Shown here: one piece after another, positions 53,777-63,741 of the stretch | How the letters are laid out: every line of letters begins with the position of its first letter | How positions within the stretch are numbered: position 1 is the stretch's first letter | NCBI GenBank assembly: GCA_018268015.1 | Contig: JAFDXJ010000027.1 | Coordinates: forward strand, 42,896 to 106,895 | Source: Bacteroidota bacterium | Lineage (GTDB): Bacteria > Bacteroidota > Bacteroidia > Chitinophagales > Chitinophagaceae | Direction: 5' to 3' | DNA length: 64,000 bases | Program-made: the position numbers and the translations under genes | Notes under the pieces: generated by a model | Told to the model about the DNA's origin: nothing | The model's database searches: none | What the model saw: only the letters and a program-made list of their open reading frames with translations

Positions 53777-54892
53777 ATGCCATTTTTGAAAACTTGCCTA
53801 ACCATATTATTCTTTTTCATTGCAGGAAATATTTTTTCTCAAACTGATACGGCACTCCAGCGTATGATAGAAGAGGCTAAAGTAAAAGCCGCTCAACAAA
53901 AGAATAATCCCTCTCCTGTAAAAAAGGATACGAATCTTCCTGCAAAACCCCCCAGGCCTGCGAAGAAAGACAGCTCGGTGCAGAATGCGGGCAAAGAACA
54001 AACATTGATTACACCGGTTTTAAATGACTCCCCGGAAATGGTGATTCAGGATACTTTTAAGCAAATTGCGGGAGATAGTGTAACGCTTAAATCCATGCCT
54101 TTATCACCACAGGAGACAACAAATAAAAATAACTTGATCTCCTGGAAACAAGATACGGCATTTATCAGGCTATTTACTTTACCCGGTTTACTAAAACCAT
54201 CCTTAATGCCATTGCATGAGGGTGATTTCAGGAAAACCGGATCGCAGGATTATCTGCTTTACCTTTTTTTAGGGTTATTGCTTTATCTTGGAATTATCAA
54301 CAGGACTTTTCAGGGTTATATCAAAAAAGTATTTCAGATATTATTTTTCAAGTCACAGAGATACAAACAATCCCGGGAAATGGCCATGCAGGATACGGTA
54401 CCCTCATTATTATTAAATATTCTTTTTTTCGTGGTTGTAGGGTTATGGATCACTATTTCCATCCAGGATATATCCTTGTTCCATTTTTCTTTTGCACAAA
54501 AATTTGTTGCAGCCATAGCATTAGTGGCTATCATTTATTGTTTTAAAGCCATCATGATATTTCTGATTGGAGCCATTTTTCATAAGCAAGATGCCGCTGG
54601 CGCTTATACACAGATTGTTTTTCATGTAAACAAAGTGATGGGCATTTTCTTGTTGCCTCTTGCAATTTTGTACACTTATGGTGGTGGAAATCAAAAGGCC
54701 CTGATTCTTTCATTTTTATTTGCAATGGTTATCCTTTTAATGTTGTACAGGTATATCGTTACTTTTTTAGATATCACCGGAAGGTTTAAAATAAATGGGC
54801 TTTATTTTTTTATTTACATTTGCGTCACAGAAGTTTTGCCTATGATGATCCTGTTTGAAATCATTCCGGGAATTATTACTAAATACGCTTAA
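53777..54892 (+). CDS. DUF4271-domain membrane protein
   Basis: The 371-residue protein has a signal peptide (to about 21) and a Pro/Lys/Asp-rich region to about 150. The C-terminal half is strongly hydrophobic with about six membrane helices, among them LFLGLLLYLGIINRTF and the closing VLPMMILFEII. This matches DUF4271, a Bacteroidota-specific family of unknown function often encoded just before hemD, as it is here (56 bases upstream). A link to envelope biogenesis is only suggested by the signal, membrane part and BamA-like neighbour. Confidence 0.75.
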   Translation: MPFLKTCLTILFFFIAGNIFSQTDTALQRMIEEAKVKAAQQKNNPSPVKKDTNLPAKPPRPAKKDSSVQNAGKEQTLITPVLNDSPEMVIQDTFKQIAGDSVTLKSMPLSPQETTNKNNLISWKQDTAFIRLFTLPGLLKPSLMPLHEGDFRKTGSQDYLLYLFLGLLLYLGIINRTFQGYIKKVFQILFFKSQRYKQSREMAMQDTVPSLLLNILFFVVVGLWITISIQDISLFHFSFAQKFVAAIALVAIIYCFKAIMIFLIGAIFHKQDAAGAYTQIVFHVNKVMGIFLLPLAILYTYGGGNQKALILSFLFAMVILLMLYRYIVTFLDITGRFKINGLYFFIYICVTEVLPMMILFEIIPGIITKYA

Positions 54893-54900
54893 AACGATGT

Positions 54901-54933
54901 TTTGAAAATAAGACAAGTTGCACATTAAATTTG
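54901..54933 (+). promoter_or_regulatory. promoter of hemD
   Basis: TTTG (54901-54904), 21 bases, TAAATTTG (54926-54933). The ATG is 15 bases further on. Confidence 0.6.
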
Positions 54934-54947
54934 TAGCGAATTAAACT

Positions 54948-55703
54948 ATGAAAATATTAATAAGTCAGCCTCCTCCGGATATGGAAAAATCACCGTATAG
55001 TGAACTCATCCGGAAATACAATGTGGAATTGACTTTTCATCCATTTATTAAATTAGAGCCTATATCCGCAAAAGAAATCAGGCGGCAGAAAATTGATATC
55101 AGTGCATTTTCTGCAATCTTATTTACCAGTCGAAATGCAATCGATCACTTCTTTCGCTGTTGTGAAGAGTTAAAGATTATCATGCCATTGGAAACAAAAT
55201 ATTTTTGCATTACGGAAGCCGTCGCACTTTACCTGCAAAAATTTATTACCTATAGAAAACGAAAAGCCTTTTTCGGGCTGGATGGCACCAATGATAGTTT
55301 TTTTGAGTGTATGGATAAATTCAAACAAACGGAAACATTTTTATATGTCTGCAGTGAAAACCAACAGGATAATGAAATTGTAAACTGGCTTAAGAATCAT
55401 CAATGCGATTTTCAATTAGGGTTTATGTACCGTTCCGTGAACAATGATTTATCAGAAGTCATGGGGAAAACAAAGTATGATGTGATATGTTTATTTACAC
55501 CAAGCGGAGTATATAGTTTATTGGAAAATTATCCGGCCTTTTCAAAGAATGGAACTACCATGGCGGGTTTTGGAAATAATACCATTAAATGCCTGGAAAA
55601 TGCCGGCTTTAAGGTAACTATAAAAGCTCCTTTACCATTGGTTCCCAGCATGATTTCAGCATTAGATATTTTTTGCGAAGCAACGCTTAAAAAAACAACC
55701 TAA
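54948..55703 (+). CDS. hemD: uroporphyrinogen-III synthase
   Basis: The 251-residue protein has the two-lobed HemD plan and its weakly conserved blocks: ISQPPPDMEKSPYSELI at the start, AILFTSRNAIDHFFR near residue 55, and YDVICLFTPSGVYSLLENYP near residue 185. It closes hydroxymethylbilane to uroporphyrinogen III in the cytoplasm for heme and corrinoids. HemD is among the least conserved heme enzymes, so the call rests on SRNAID and SGVYSL-type motifs and on the DUF4271 neighbour, which often accompanies it. Its stop overlaps that of the opposing FkbM gene. Confidence 0.85.
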   Translation: MKILISQPPPDMEKSPYSELIRKYNVELTFHPFIKLEPISAKEIRRQKIDISAFSAILFTSRNAIDHFFRCCEELKIIMPLETKYFCITEAVALYLQKFITYRKRKAFFGLDGTNDSFFECMDKFKQTETFLYVCSENQQDNEIVNWLKNHQCDFQLGFMYRSVNNDLSEVMGKTKYDVICLFTPSGVYSLLENYPAFSKNGTTMAGFGNNTIKCLENAGFKVTIKAPLPLVPSMISALDIFCEATLKKTT

Positions 55704-56488
55704 GCCAGGAATGGCTGTATCTTTATTTTTTTATCGGGGTGAACAAATAGGATATCTGAAGAACTGATTGTTTGCAAATCTAGATTTTTGGCCTGGTATA
55801 ATTGGCCCTTTTTTAAATGATAAGGCTCAAACCGGATCTCCTCAAAAAACTGAAGCATTATAGGTAATTGTTCTCCCCATGTTTCCAATTGCACCAGTGG
55901 CTTATGTTTTATTAATACCTCTTTCATTTCAGGTATAACGACCGTTTCATAGCCTTCAATATCACATTTAATATAATCCACTTTAGCCAGTGATGAAAAT
56001 ACCTCGCCGGCTTTTCTCATTGGGCTTTCAAAAAGAAGCTGGCCTTCTGCTGTTTTTTCTTTACTTAAAACTGTTACGGTGCCATGCCGCAAATATTTAA
56101 TATGGCGGAGCATGGGAGGCATCCCCAGGTTTATACAATCCTTGTTTTCTGCGCCTAAGGCAAAAGAAAGAATAAACACATTTGGCTTTTTAATGATTTT
56201 TTTCTCCAGCAATTTTCTATAAGGTTTCACCGGCTCCACACAATACAAAGATCCCTGCTGATTGATCAGTTTACTGAAGGTGAGGCTGAAATAGCCCAGG
56301 TTTGCGCCAATATCAATGATAGTATCCTCCGGCTTTATCAGTTTCTTGATAAAATAGTGCCAGCGATATTTTTCATCCCATTTTAAAATACCTGAAGTAT
56401 AACCTATGATAAAGCCATTTTGAATCAATTGCAAATATTGATGCAAGCCAAGCGTTTTATATAAAAAAGATTTTATAGAATCAATCAT
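55700..56488 (-). CDS. FkbM-family SAM-dependent methyltransferase
   Basis: The 262-residue protein has the methyltransferase core: DTIIDIGANLGYFSLTFSKLI (motif I, near residue 58), then YCVEPVKPYRKLL (acidic strand-2 residue) and KVDYIKCDIEGYETVVIPEM, where DIEGYE is the FkbM signature. These enzymes methylate hydroxyl groups of sugars or polyketides, often on exopolysaccharide. No glycosyltransferases are next to it, so the acceptor is unknown. The gene is convergent with hemD and shares bases at the stops. Confidence 0.9.
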   Translation of the reverse strand: MIDSIKSFLYKTLGLHQYLQLIQNGFIIGYTSGILKWDEKYRWHYFIKKLIKPEDTIIDIGANLGYFSLTFSKLINQQGSLYCVEPVKPYRKLLEKKIIKKPNVFILSFALGAENKDCINLGMPPMLRHIKYLRHGTVTVLSKEKTAEGQLLFESPMRKAGEVFSSLAKVDYIKCDIEGYETVVIPEMKEVLIKHKPLVQLETWGEQLPIMLQFFEEIRFEPYHLKKGQLYQAKNLDLQTISSSDILFVHPDKKIKIQPFLA

Positions 56489-56580
56489 TCAAGAGAAATT
56501 TTAAGACCGGTAATTTTCAAAATTCCGGCTCAAAGATGAAAAATTCTTGTGGAATAAATTTTTAAAAATACTTTTAAGTT

Positions 56581-58629
56581 ATGACCAGTAAAAAATATAC
56601 CAATCAACTGATACATGAAAGCAGCCCCTACTTATTGCAACATGCACATAATCCCGTGAATTGGTATGCCTGGGGTAATGAAGCATGGGAAAAAGCCATA
56701 ACAGAAGATAAACCGGTTCTCGTAAGTATTGGCTATGCCGCTTGCCATTGGTGCCATGTGATGGAAAAGGAAAGCTTTGAAAATGAAGAAACAGCGGCCC
56801 TGATGAATGAACACTTTATCAATATTAAAGTGGACAGGGAAGAAAGGCCTGACCTGGATCATATTTTTATGGATGCATTGATGGCAATGTCCGGCCAGGG
56901 CGGATGGCCACTCAATATATTTCTTTCTCCTTCAAAACAACCTTTTTTTGGAGGCACCTATTTCCCACCCAAACGATTGCGTAACAGAATGAGCTGGAAT
57001 GAAGTTCTACTTGCCATAAAAGATGCATATATACATAAAAGAGATGAAATAGAAGAGCAGGCTGAAAACCTTACGCAACATTTAAAAAAAATCAATCAGC
57101 TTTCTACTTCTTCTACAAGCCAGGACAATATATTTCAATTATCAAATCAGGATGAAATAGCTAAAGAAATTATGAAGCAGGCAGATACTGCTCAGGGAGG
57201 ATTTGGCCTTGCGCCTAAATTTCCTCAAACATCTTCCATTATTTATTTGTTGAGACAATTTTATTTTAAAAAAGATAAAGCTTATTTAAAACAAGCTTTA
57301 TTAAGCCTCGATAAAATGATGCAAGGCGGAATTTATGATCATCTTGCCGGCGGATTCTCCAGATATAGTACAGATGAAAAATGGCAGGCTCCTCATTTTG
57401 AAAAAATGTTATATGACAATGCACTCCTGGTCATGGCTTTCACAGAAGCATATCAATTGACAAAATTGAAATGCTACGAAAAGATCATTACACAAACATG
57501 TGAATTTTTAGAAAAAGAAATGCTTGCTGAAAATGGTGGATTTTACAGTTCTCTGGACGCAGATAGTGAAGGAATTGAAGGGAAATTTTATACCTGGCAA
57601 AAAAAAGAAATAGTAGATATTTTGGATAAAGATGCTTCACTTTTTTGCAAAGTATATGATATCTCGGAAAATGGAAATTGGGATCATGCAAATATTCTAT
57701 GGCTCCCGGAACCTATTGAATCCATTGCGAATTCCTTAAAAATAACGACAGATGTTTTAAGCAAAAAAATGGATACCTGCAAAGAAAAATTGTTGCAGGT
57801 AAGAAATAAAAAAATGAGACCGGCTACAGATACAAAAATCCTTACCGGATGGAATGCACTTCTGATATCAGCCTATTGTAAAGCTGCCATGGCACTCCAA
57901 AATGAAGCCATGAAACAACGTGCAATTGCTTCCATGAATTTTTTGGAGAATAATTGTAAAAACCCCCGGGGTGTGTGGTTGCATGCGGCATTTTCAACAC
58001 ATCCACAAGAGGCATTCCTGGATGATTTAGCTTATATTATTCAAGCTTATATTTTGCTGCAGGAACTGACCGGAGCGTCTTTGTATCTTGATAAAGCAAA
58101 GACTTTAACTGAATATGTGATGATGAATTTTAGTGTAGAGGATAGCCCACTCTTTTATTATATTTCTCAAATGCAGCAACCTGTTTTATTCAGAAAAATA
58201 GATGTTTATGATGGTGCAGTCCCTTCGGGGAATGCGGTGATGGCAGAAAACCTGGCCTATTTATCAAAAATATATGACCGGCAAGAATGGGCCGATAGGA
58301 ATATTCAAATGATAGAAACGATAGGAAAAAATATAGTATTGCATCCTTTGTCATTTGGATATTGGGCTTTACAAGTACAAGCAGTCATTGAGGGCGTTCC
58401 GGAGATTGTCATTACAGGAACTCATGCAAATAACCTGAAAAGTGAAGTTGTACAGCATTATATGCCCCTGAGAATTATGCAAAGCGGGTTATCCCCAAAT
58501 GACGATTTTCCTTTGTTAAAAGAAAAAATTTTTGATAAAAGAAATGCAATGATATATTTGTGTCGCAATTATTCTTGTGAAAAGCCGCTAAAGTCTGCTG
58601 AGCAACTATTTTTGTTATTAAAATATTAA
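56581..58629 (+). CDS. thioredoxin-fold DUF255 protein (YyaL/spermatogenesis-associated 20 type)
   Basis: The 682-residue protein starts with the family opening [22 protein letters not shown] thioredoxin-like segment holds the CxxC pair in [18 protein letters not shown], and [14 protein letters not shown] follows. An alpha/alpha-barrel part resembles N-acylglucosamine epimerase-type domains ([20 protein letters not shown], then [16 protein letters not shown]). The full-length protein is widespread from bacteria to animals, but its activity is not defined. It is transcribed alone and divergently from the FkbM gene. The length is as expected. Confidence 0.92.
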   Translation: MTSKKYTNQLIHESSPYLLQHAHNPVNWYAWGNEAWEKAITEDKPVLVSIGYAACHWCHVMEKESFENEETAALMNEHFINIKVDREERPDLDHIFMDALMAMSGQGGWPLNIFLSPSKQPFFGGTYFPPKRLRNRMSWNEVLLAIKDAYIHKRDEIEEQAENLTQHLKKINQLSTSSTSQDNIFQLSNQDEIAKEIMKQADTAQGGFGLAPKFPQTSSIIYLLRQFYFKKDKAYLKQALLSLDKMMQGGIYDHLAGGFSRYSTDEKWQAPHFEKMLYDNALLVMAFTEAYQLTKLKCYEKIITQTCEFLEKEMLAENGGFYSSLDADSEGIEGKFYTWQKKEIVDILDKDASLFCKVYDISENGNWDHANILWLPEPIESIANSLKITTDVLSKKMDTCKEKLLQVRNKKMRPATDTKILTGWNALLISAYCKAAMALQNEAMKQRAIASMNFLENNCKNPRGVWLHAAFSTHPQEAFLDDLAYIIQAYILLQELTGASLYLDKAKTLTEYVMMNFSVEDSPLFYYISQMQQPVLFRKIDVYDGAVPSGNAVMAENLAYLSKIYDRQEWADRNIQMIETIGKNIVLHPLSFGYWALQVQAVIEGVPEIVITGTHANNLKSEVVQHYMPLRIMQSGLSPNDDFPLLKEKIFDKRNAMIYLCRNYSCEKPLKSAEQLFLLLKY

Positions 58630-58765
58630 AGTAAATACAATAACGCTTATACTGATGCGTTTATATCCTTCGAATGAATTCTTATGTTATCAGGTTGTCT
58701 TGATGCCTGAATGTCATATAAATTCCTTTTTTTTCGGAAAAAACCCTAAATATTAATTGTAATAA

Positions 58766-60049
58766 ATGAAGAGCCGCCTGTTAACCATTGCAACTTTATT
58801 TGCCTTTATCATATTGGCTTCAAGTTGCTTTAAGAAAGGAAAAACTAAAGGACTTGTCCCTGATGATGGTCAGTTGCATGGCGTTGCTCCAAGCACTAAA
58901 GCGAGTATGACCAAACCTCCCGGAATGGTATATATTCCACCGGGAACATTTCATATGGGCCCCAGTGATGAAGATGTCAATTATAATTATACGGCAAGAA
59001 ATAAACAGGTTTCCATCAGTGGTTTTTGGATGGATGCAACCGAAATTACCAATAACCAATACAGGCAGTTTGTTTGGTGGACAAAGGATTCACTTGCTGC
59101 AGTGCAATTAGGTTATTTCAAACAAGGACAGGAATCAGATACAGCCGTAGATTGGGCTAAAGCCAGGACCATAAAGTGGAATGATAAAGCAACTCTTGAA
59201 AAATTAAGTTCCTTAATGCTTTCACCGGATAACCGTATTTATGGGAAAATTGAAATTGACCCCGATAAAATTGTTTATAATATCCAGGGATTTGATTTAA
59301 AAGAAGCGGCTAAATACGAAAATGAAGGCCGGCCAAGGAAAGACTTTATATATAAATACAATCAAAAAGTTTATCCCGATACACTGGTTTGGATGCGCGA
59401 TTTCTCTTATTCCTATAATGAGCCCATGACTAAAAGGTATTTTGCCCATCCATCATTCGGCAATTATCCCGTTGTAGGCGTAAACTGGAAACAGGCAATG
59501 GCATTTTGTAACTGGCGTACAAGGTATTTAAATACTTTCCTCTTGAAAAAGAAAATGGCTCCGGAGAGCGATTTCAGGTTACCAACAGAGGCAGAATGGG
59601 AATATGCAGCCCGTGGTGGACGTACTCAATCCATGTTCCCCTGGGGTAACTACTATACAAGAAATAAAAAAGGATGCTTATTGGCAAACTTTAAGCCGGG
59701 TCGTGGCAACTATCCGGAAGATGGCGCATTTTATACTGCTAAGGCAGATGCTTACTGGCCCAATGATTTTGGGCTATACAATATGGCTGGCAATGTATCT
59801 GAATGGACCAAGTCTTACTTTTATGAAGGTTCCTATAATTTCCAGCATGATATGAACCCGGATGTAAGTTGGAATGCACTGGATTCTGACCCCCCGAGAA
59901 TGAAACGTAAAGTAGTACGTGGCGGAAGCTGGAAAGATGTATGGTATTTCCTTGAAACCAGTACAAGACAATATGAGTACCAGGATACTGCAAAATCTTA
60001 TATAGGCTTCAGAACCGTAATTGATTTACCCGCAATGATACGTAAATAA
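58766..60049 (+). CDS. gldK: gliding motility lipoprotein GldK (type IX secretion component)
   Basis: The 427-residue protein has a lipoprotein signal (ILASSCFKKG, Cys21) and a formylglycine-generating-enzyme/sulfatase-modifying domain. MVYIPPGTFHMGPSDED opens it, then WMDATEITNNQYRQFVWW, RLPTEAEWEYAARGG, and MAGNVSEWTKSYF to the end GGSWKDVWYFLETSTRQY. GldK (PorK) forms, with GldN, the periplasmic ring under the outer membrane in type IX secretion. It is the first gene of gldKLMN; the promoter is not obvious by the TAnnTTTG rule in the 136 bases upstream. Confidence 0.95.
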   Translation: MKSRLLTIATLFAFIILASSCFKKGKTKGLVPDDGQLHGVAPSTKASMTKPPGMVYIPPGTFHMGPSDEDVNYNYTARNKQVSISGFWMDATEITNNQYRQFVWWTKDSLAAVQLGYFKQGQESDTAVDWAKARTIKWNDKATLEKLSSLMLSPDNRIYGKIEIDPDKIVYNIQGFDLKEAAKYENEGRPRKDFIYKYNQKVYPDTLVWMRDFSYSYNEPMTKRYFAHPSFGNYPVVGVNWKQAMAFCNWRTRYLNTFLLKKKMAPESDFRLPTEAEWEYAARGGRTQSMFPWGNYYTRNKKGCLLANFKPGRGNYPEDGAFYTAKADAYWPNDFGLYNMAGNVSEWTKSYFYEGSYNFQHDMNPDVSWNALDSDPPRMKRKVVRGGSWKDVWYFLETSTRQYEYQDTAKSYIGFRTVIDLPAMIRK

Positions 60050-60123
60050 TATGCATATCCGCATTCACCTATTTTCAAAAATCAAATAACATCTAAACAA
60101 TAAACATTTAAACCAAATATCTT

Positions 60124-60897
60124 ATGGCAGTTTTAATTCCACCAAAAGTCAGCCGGATCGTTGATATTTTTGTATCCGTTGCAGCCGCAGTTGTTATATG
60201 GGGGGCACTTCAAAAATTATTACATACGCAATATGCAGACCTTTTCCTGAAAATAGGATTGGGTACAGAAGCACTTGTCTTCCTGGTATATGGATTACTA
60301 TATTTATACTTTCCTACGGTGGACGACCATGCGGGCCTTGCTGCGATACCTAAGAAAGTGGAGTCGGTTGGTAACCCAGCTTTGACTGCCATGGATAAAA
60401 TGCTCCAGGAGGCTGATATCACACCGGCTAATCTGGCTAAATTAAGCGCTGGGTTTCAAAAGCTGGGCACGACCGTTGAAAATATGGGAGAAATCAGTGA
60501 TGTTGTAGCAGCTACCGGGGATTATACTCAGAAGACTAAAGAAGCCACTTCAGCAATGAGTGCTGTAAAGGATGCTTATATCAATGCAGCAAACTCAGCC
60601 ATAGCATTTAATGATGCGTCTGACGGGGCCAAAATGTTTCATAGCCAGGTACAGATTCTTACAAAGAATCTTTCTTCTTTGAATACAATTTATGAATTGG
60701 AATTGCAGGAAAGTAATAATCATTTAAAAGCATTAAATACATTTTATGGAAAAATAGCTGAAGCTTCCAATGTGATGGTTACTACTGCAGAAGATGCTCA
60801 TAGGGCAAAAAATGAAATTGTAACACTGGCTACTAACCTGAATAAACTTAACCAGATTTATGGCAATATGATCACTGCAATGCAAAGTGCTCGATAA
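60124..60897 (+). CDS. gldL: gliding motility protein GldL (type IX secretion motor)
   Basis: The 257-residue protein has two membrane helices near its start (about 12-30 and 40-60), then a long, mostly helical cytoplasmic domain. Glu49 lies in helix 2 (GLGTEALVFL), the place of the essential membrane glutamate in characterised GldL. GldL and GldM make the inner-membrane proton-driven motor for secretion and gliding. It follows gldK by 74 bases and precedes gldM by 49. Confidence 0.94.
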   Translation: MAVLIPPKVSRIVDIFVSVAAAVVIWGALQKLLHTQYADLFLKIGLGTEALVFLVYGLLYLYFPTVDDHAGLAAIPKKVESVGNPALTAMDKMLQEADITPANLAKLSAGFQKLGTTVENMGEISDVVAATGDYTQKTKEATSAMSAVKDAYINAANSAIAFNDASDGAKMFHSQVQILTKNLSSLNTIYELELQESNNHLKALNTFYGKIAEASNVMVTTAEDAHRAKNEIVTLATNLNKLNQIYGNMITAMQSAR

Positions 60898-60946
60898 ATC
60901 AATTTATTTTATCAAAATCCAAAAACCTTAAAATAGCAATTGATTT

Positions 60947-62470
60947 ATGTCAGCTCTACCAAAAGAACCGAGGCAAAAGATGATCAATATGATGTATTTG
61001 GTGCTAACAGCGATGTTAGCGCTAAATGTATCTGCTGAAATTCTGAATGCTTTTAAGACGGTAAATGAAAGTTTAATGACCGCAAATGCGACCATTGACA
61101 GTAAAAATTCAGATATATTCAAATCTTTCCAGGAAAAATTGAATGACCCCAAAACAGCCGAAAGGGCAAAAATTTGGGAACCCAAAGCCCAACAGGTTAA
61201 AAAATATTCTGATGATATCATCGCTTATATTGACGGTATAAAAATGGATATCATGAAAGCTGCGGGTTATACTCCGGAACATCCCGAAGAAATGAAAAAT
61301 GATGATCTAGAGGCTACAACCCGGATCATGAGCGACCCGGGTACCAAAGGCAAAGAATTATTGCAGAAATTAACGGAATATAAGAAAAATGTTTTAGGTG
61401 TTGATTCTTCCGTGCAGGCAGAATTTGGAAAGGATCTGCCCATTGATTTACATGTACCCAAGAGTAATAACCAATCCAGTAAAGATTGGGGATCTGCTTA
61501 TTTTAATATGACGCCGGCCATTGCTGCCATTACGATTTTGAGTAAATTTCAAAATGACGTAAAAAATAGTGAAGCCATGGTGGTGGAATATTTACATCGG
61601 AAAGTGGGAGAAGTACAATTGGTGTATGATGCATTCCAGGCCTTTGCCGGAACCAATTCATTATACCTCATGCCTGGCCAGGAATTACAAATAACAGCCG
61701 GTGTTGGCGCTTTTAGTAAAGCTGCACAACCTACCATAACCATTGATGGTGCACCGGTATCATTAAATGCAGACGGGGTTGCTGAATACAAATCAAATGT
61801 GGGTGGCCCAGGTACATATACTAAAAAAGTAGTCATCAATTTCTTAAAACCGGATGGAACGACCGGACAGGTAGTCAAAGATGTCGTTTATACCGTTGGA
61901 AATCCAACAGGTGTGAGTGTGAGCGCTGATGATGTAAAGGTTTTGTATATTGGACTGGACAATCATTTATCTATAGGGGGAGGAACTGTAGGGGATGAAA
62001 AAATTTCCGTTAGTATGGAAAATGGTTCCTTAACTAAAACGGGAGCCGGTAAATATATAGCTCGACCGGGTAAACCTGGAACTGCAACTTTAAATGTAAC
62101 AATTGAAGGGAAGACCACCCCTTTCCAATTTCGGGTAAAATCTGTTCCGGACCCTGTTGCTAAAGTGGGTAATAATAAAGGTGGCCGTATGCGCGTTAAT
62201 GAATTTAAAGCACAATTTGGCGTGCGGGCAGATCTGGAGAACTTTGTTTTTGAAGGCGTAAGATTTAATGTGCAAAGTTTTACCATTGTGATGAATGGAG
62301 CCGGTTTCCCGCAATTGACATTCCAGGACGTGAATGGAGATTCATTTGATGGTATCAGGAATTTAATTGAACGATGCAAAGTAGGAACAACAGTTGTTAT
62401 TGATAATATTGAAGCAAATGGACCGGGTGGTACCAGATTATTACCACCTATTGCCTTTACCCTTTATTAA
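60947..62470 (+). CDS. gldM: gliding motility protein GldM (type IX secretion motor shaft)
   Basis: The 507-residue protein begins LPKEPRQKMINMMYLVLTAMLALNV, the conserved GldM start with a single membrane helix (about 15-33). The rest is periplasmic: a helical first domain, then beta-rich domains reading like the GldM D2-D4 series. IDGAPVSLNADGVAEYKS and YIGLDNHLSIGGGTVGDE fall in the later ones. GldM passes rotation from GldL through the periplasm to the GldK-GldN ring. gldN follows only 12 bases later. Confidence 0.95.
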   Translation: MSALPKEPRQKMINMMYLVLTAMLALNVSAEILNAFKTVNESLMTANATIDSKNSDIFKSFQEKLNDPKTAERAKIWEPKAQQVKKYSDDIIAYIDGIKMDIMKAAGYTPEHPEEMKNDDLEATTRIMSDPGTKGKELLQKLTEYKKNVLGVDSSVQAEFGKDLPIDLHVPKSNNQSSKDWGSAYFNMTPAIAAITILSKFQNDVKNSEAMVVEYLHRKVGEVQLVYDAFQAFAGTNSLYLMPGQELQITAGVGAFSKAAQPTITIDGAPVSLNADGVAEYKSNVGGPGTYTKKVVINFLKPDGTTGQVVKDVVYTVGNPTGVSVSADDVKVLYIGLDNHLSIGGGTVGDEKISVSMENGSLTKTGAGKYIARPGKPGTATLNVTIEGKTTPFQFRVKSVPDPVAKVGNNKGGRMRVNEFKAQFGVRADLENFVFEGVRFNVQSFTIVMNGAGFPQLTFQDVNGDSFDGIRNLIERCKVGTTVVIDNIEANGPGGTRLLPPIAFTLY

Positions 62471-62482
62471 TTTGAAAGTAGA

Positions 62483-63544
62483 ATGATCATGGCTAATAAA
62501 ATTAAATTTTCAATGGTTTTTGCGCTACTCACCTTCATGGTAAGTGCATCCTTTAGCCAGACAAGGCAACCCATCAGGAGAAATAACTATGGGGATAATT
62601 CGCAGCAACCTCCGAATAACCCTAAGGATACTATACCCAAGCAACAGAATTCCGATTATGGGAATAATAATAATGTACTTTATCAGCGTGATACAAGTTT
62701 ACCCATCACAGTTATTAAGGGTTCCGGTAATGGATTGCTTGACAGCGTAAAAATTTCTCTTAGAAATGATGCATCCATAGAACAAAACCTGGTAAAAGAC
62801 AGGCAGCCGCTTCCTTATGAAAATCTTAGAGAAGATGATGCTGTTTTTAGAGTACGTGTTTGGAGGGAAATTGATACACGTGAAAAAATGAACCTGCCTT
62901 TTCAATATTCCGCTGAAGAAGATAATGGTAATCAACGATTCATTTCTATTTTATTACAGGCTATTAAAGATGGTGATGTAACGGCTTTTAGTGGTGATGA
63001 TGACCGGTTTACCACACCTATTACTTTTGATGATGCCATGAAAGCTTTTGCCGGGGGAAGTGATACCGTACCAAAAATTGACCGCGATGGTAATGTTGTA
63101 GGTTATGAAGTGCGTGCTAAACAATTTGATCCGGACTCCATTTACAAATTCAGGCTCAAAGAAGAGTGGATCTTTGATAAAGAATCAAGCAGACTTTTTG
63201 TTCGTATCTTAGGTATAGCGCCCGTAATACCTTACAGACTTTCCACAGGAGACATTATACCGAATAGTGAAAGACCCGTATGGTGGGTTTATTACCCTGA
63301 TATGCGCCCCGTACTCGCCAAGCATGATGTGTATAATCCCAAAAACTACGGAAGTCGGATGACCTGGGAAGAACTTTTCGAAAGCAGGATGTTTAGCAGT
63401 TATATCACTAAATCTACTATGGATAATCCTTTTGACCAATCTCTCGCAAATATTTATCCAAATAATACACTTTTCCGCTTATTGAAGGGAGAACAGATTA
63501 AGGAGAAAATATTTAACTATGAACAATCTCTTTGGTCTTATTAA
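62483..63544 (+). CDS. gldN: gliding motility protein GldN (type IX secretion component)
   Basis: The 353-residue protein has a signal peptide (to about 28) and an Asn/Gln-rich spacer. Then comes the GldN domain: LREDDAVFRVRVWREIDTREKMNLPF, FRLKEEWIFDKESSRLFVRILGIAP and RPVWWVYYPDMRPVLA. It binds GldK in the outer periplasmic ring of the type IX system. Two nearby ATGs (62483 and 62489) are possible starts. A strong terminator follows, closing gldKLMN. Confidence 0.95.
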   Translation: MIMANKIKFSMVFALLTFMVSASFSQTRQPIRRNNYGDNSQQPPNNPKDTIPKQQNSDYGNNNNVLYQRDTSLPITVIKGSGNGLLDSVKISLRNDASIEQNLVKDRQPLPYENLREDDAVFRVRVWREIDTREKMNLPFQYSAEEDNGNQRFISILLQAIKDGDVTAFSGDDDRFTTPITFDDAMKAFAGGSDTVPKIDRDGNVVGYEVRAKQFDPDSIYKFRLKEEWIFDKESSRLFVRILGIAPVIPYRLSTGDIIPNSERPVWWVYYPDMRPVLAKHDVYNPKNYGSRMTWEELFESRMFSSYITKSTMDNPFDQSLANIYPNNTLFRLLKGEQIKEKIFNYEQSLWSY

Positions 63545-63561
63545 AAATATTTCAGATTAGT

Positions 63562-63592
63562 AAAAAAGCCGCCTTAAATAGGCGGCTTTTTT
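63562..63592 (+). terminator. rho-independent terminator of gldKLMN
   Basis: AAAAAAGCCGCCT and AGGCGGCTTTTTT form a 13-pair stem around a five-base loop, ending in six T. It lies 17 bases after the gldN stop and can act in both directions. Confidence 0.93.
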
Positions 63593-63684
63593 ATTCCTAT
63601 TCCTTTTCATCATTTCATTCTCCTTCTTCAAAAAATGTTTTATATTTACGAAGCAACCTTTTTTCTATCCATAAAAATATAGCT

Positions 63685-63741
63685 ATGAGAAAGGATTTAC
63701 TTCTTTCCTCTTCATTATTTTTTCAAAATCAACTAAGATGA
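63685..63741 (+). CDS. possible 18-residue leader ORF coupled to the next gene
   Basis: ATG 63685 opens an 18-codon frame (MRKDLLLSSSLFFQNQLR) whose TGA overlaps the ATG of the next gene as ATGA. Such an overlap is typical of translational coupling, but a frame this short can occur by chance and the peptide has no known family. It could equally be part of the leader. Confidence 0.2.
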   Translation: MRKDLLLSSSLFFQNQLR

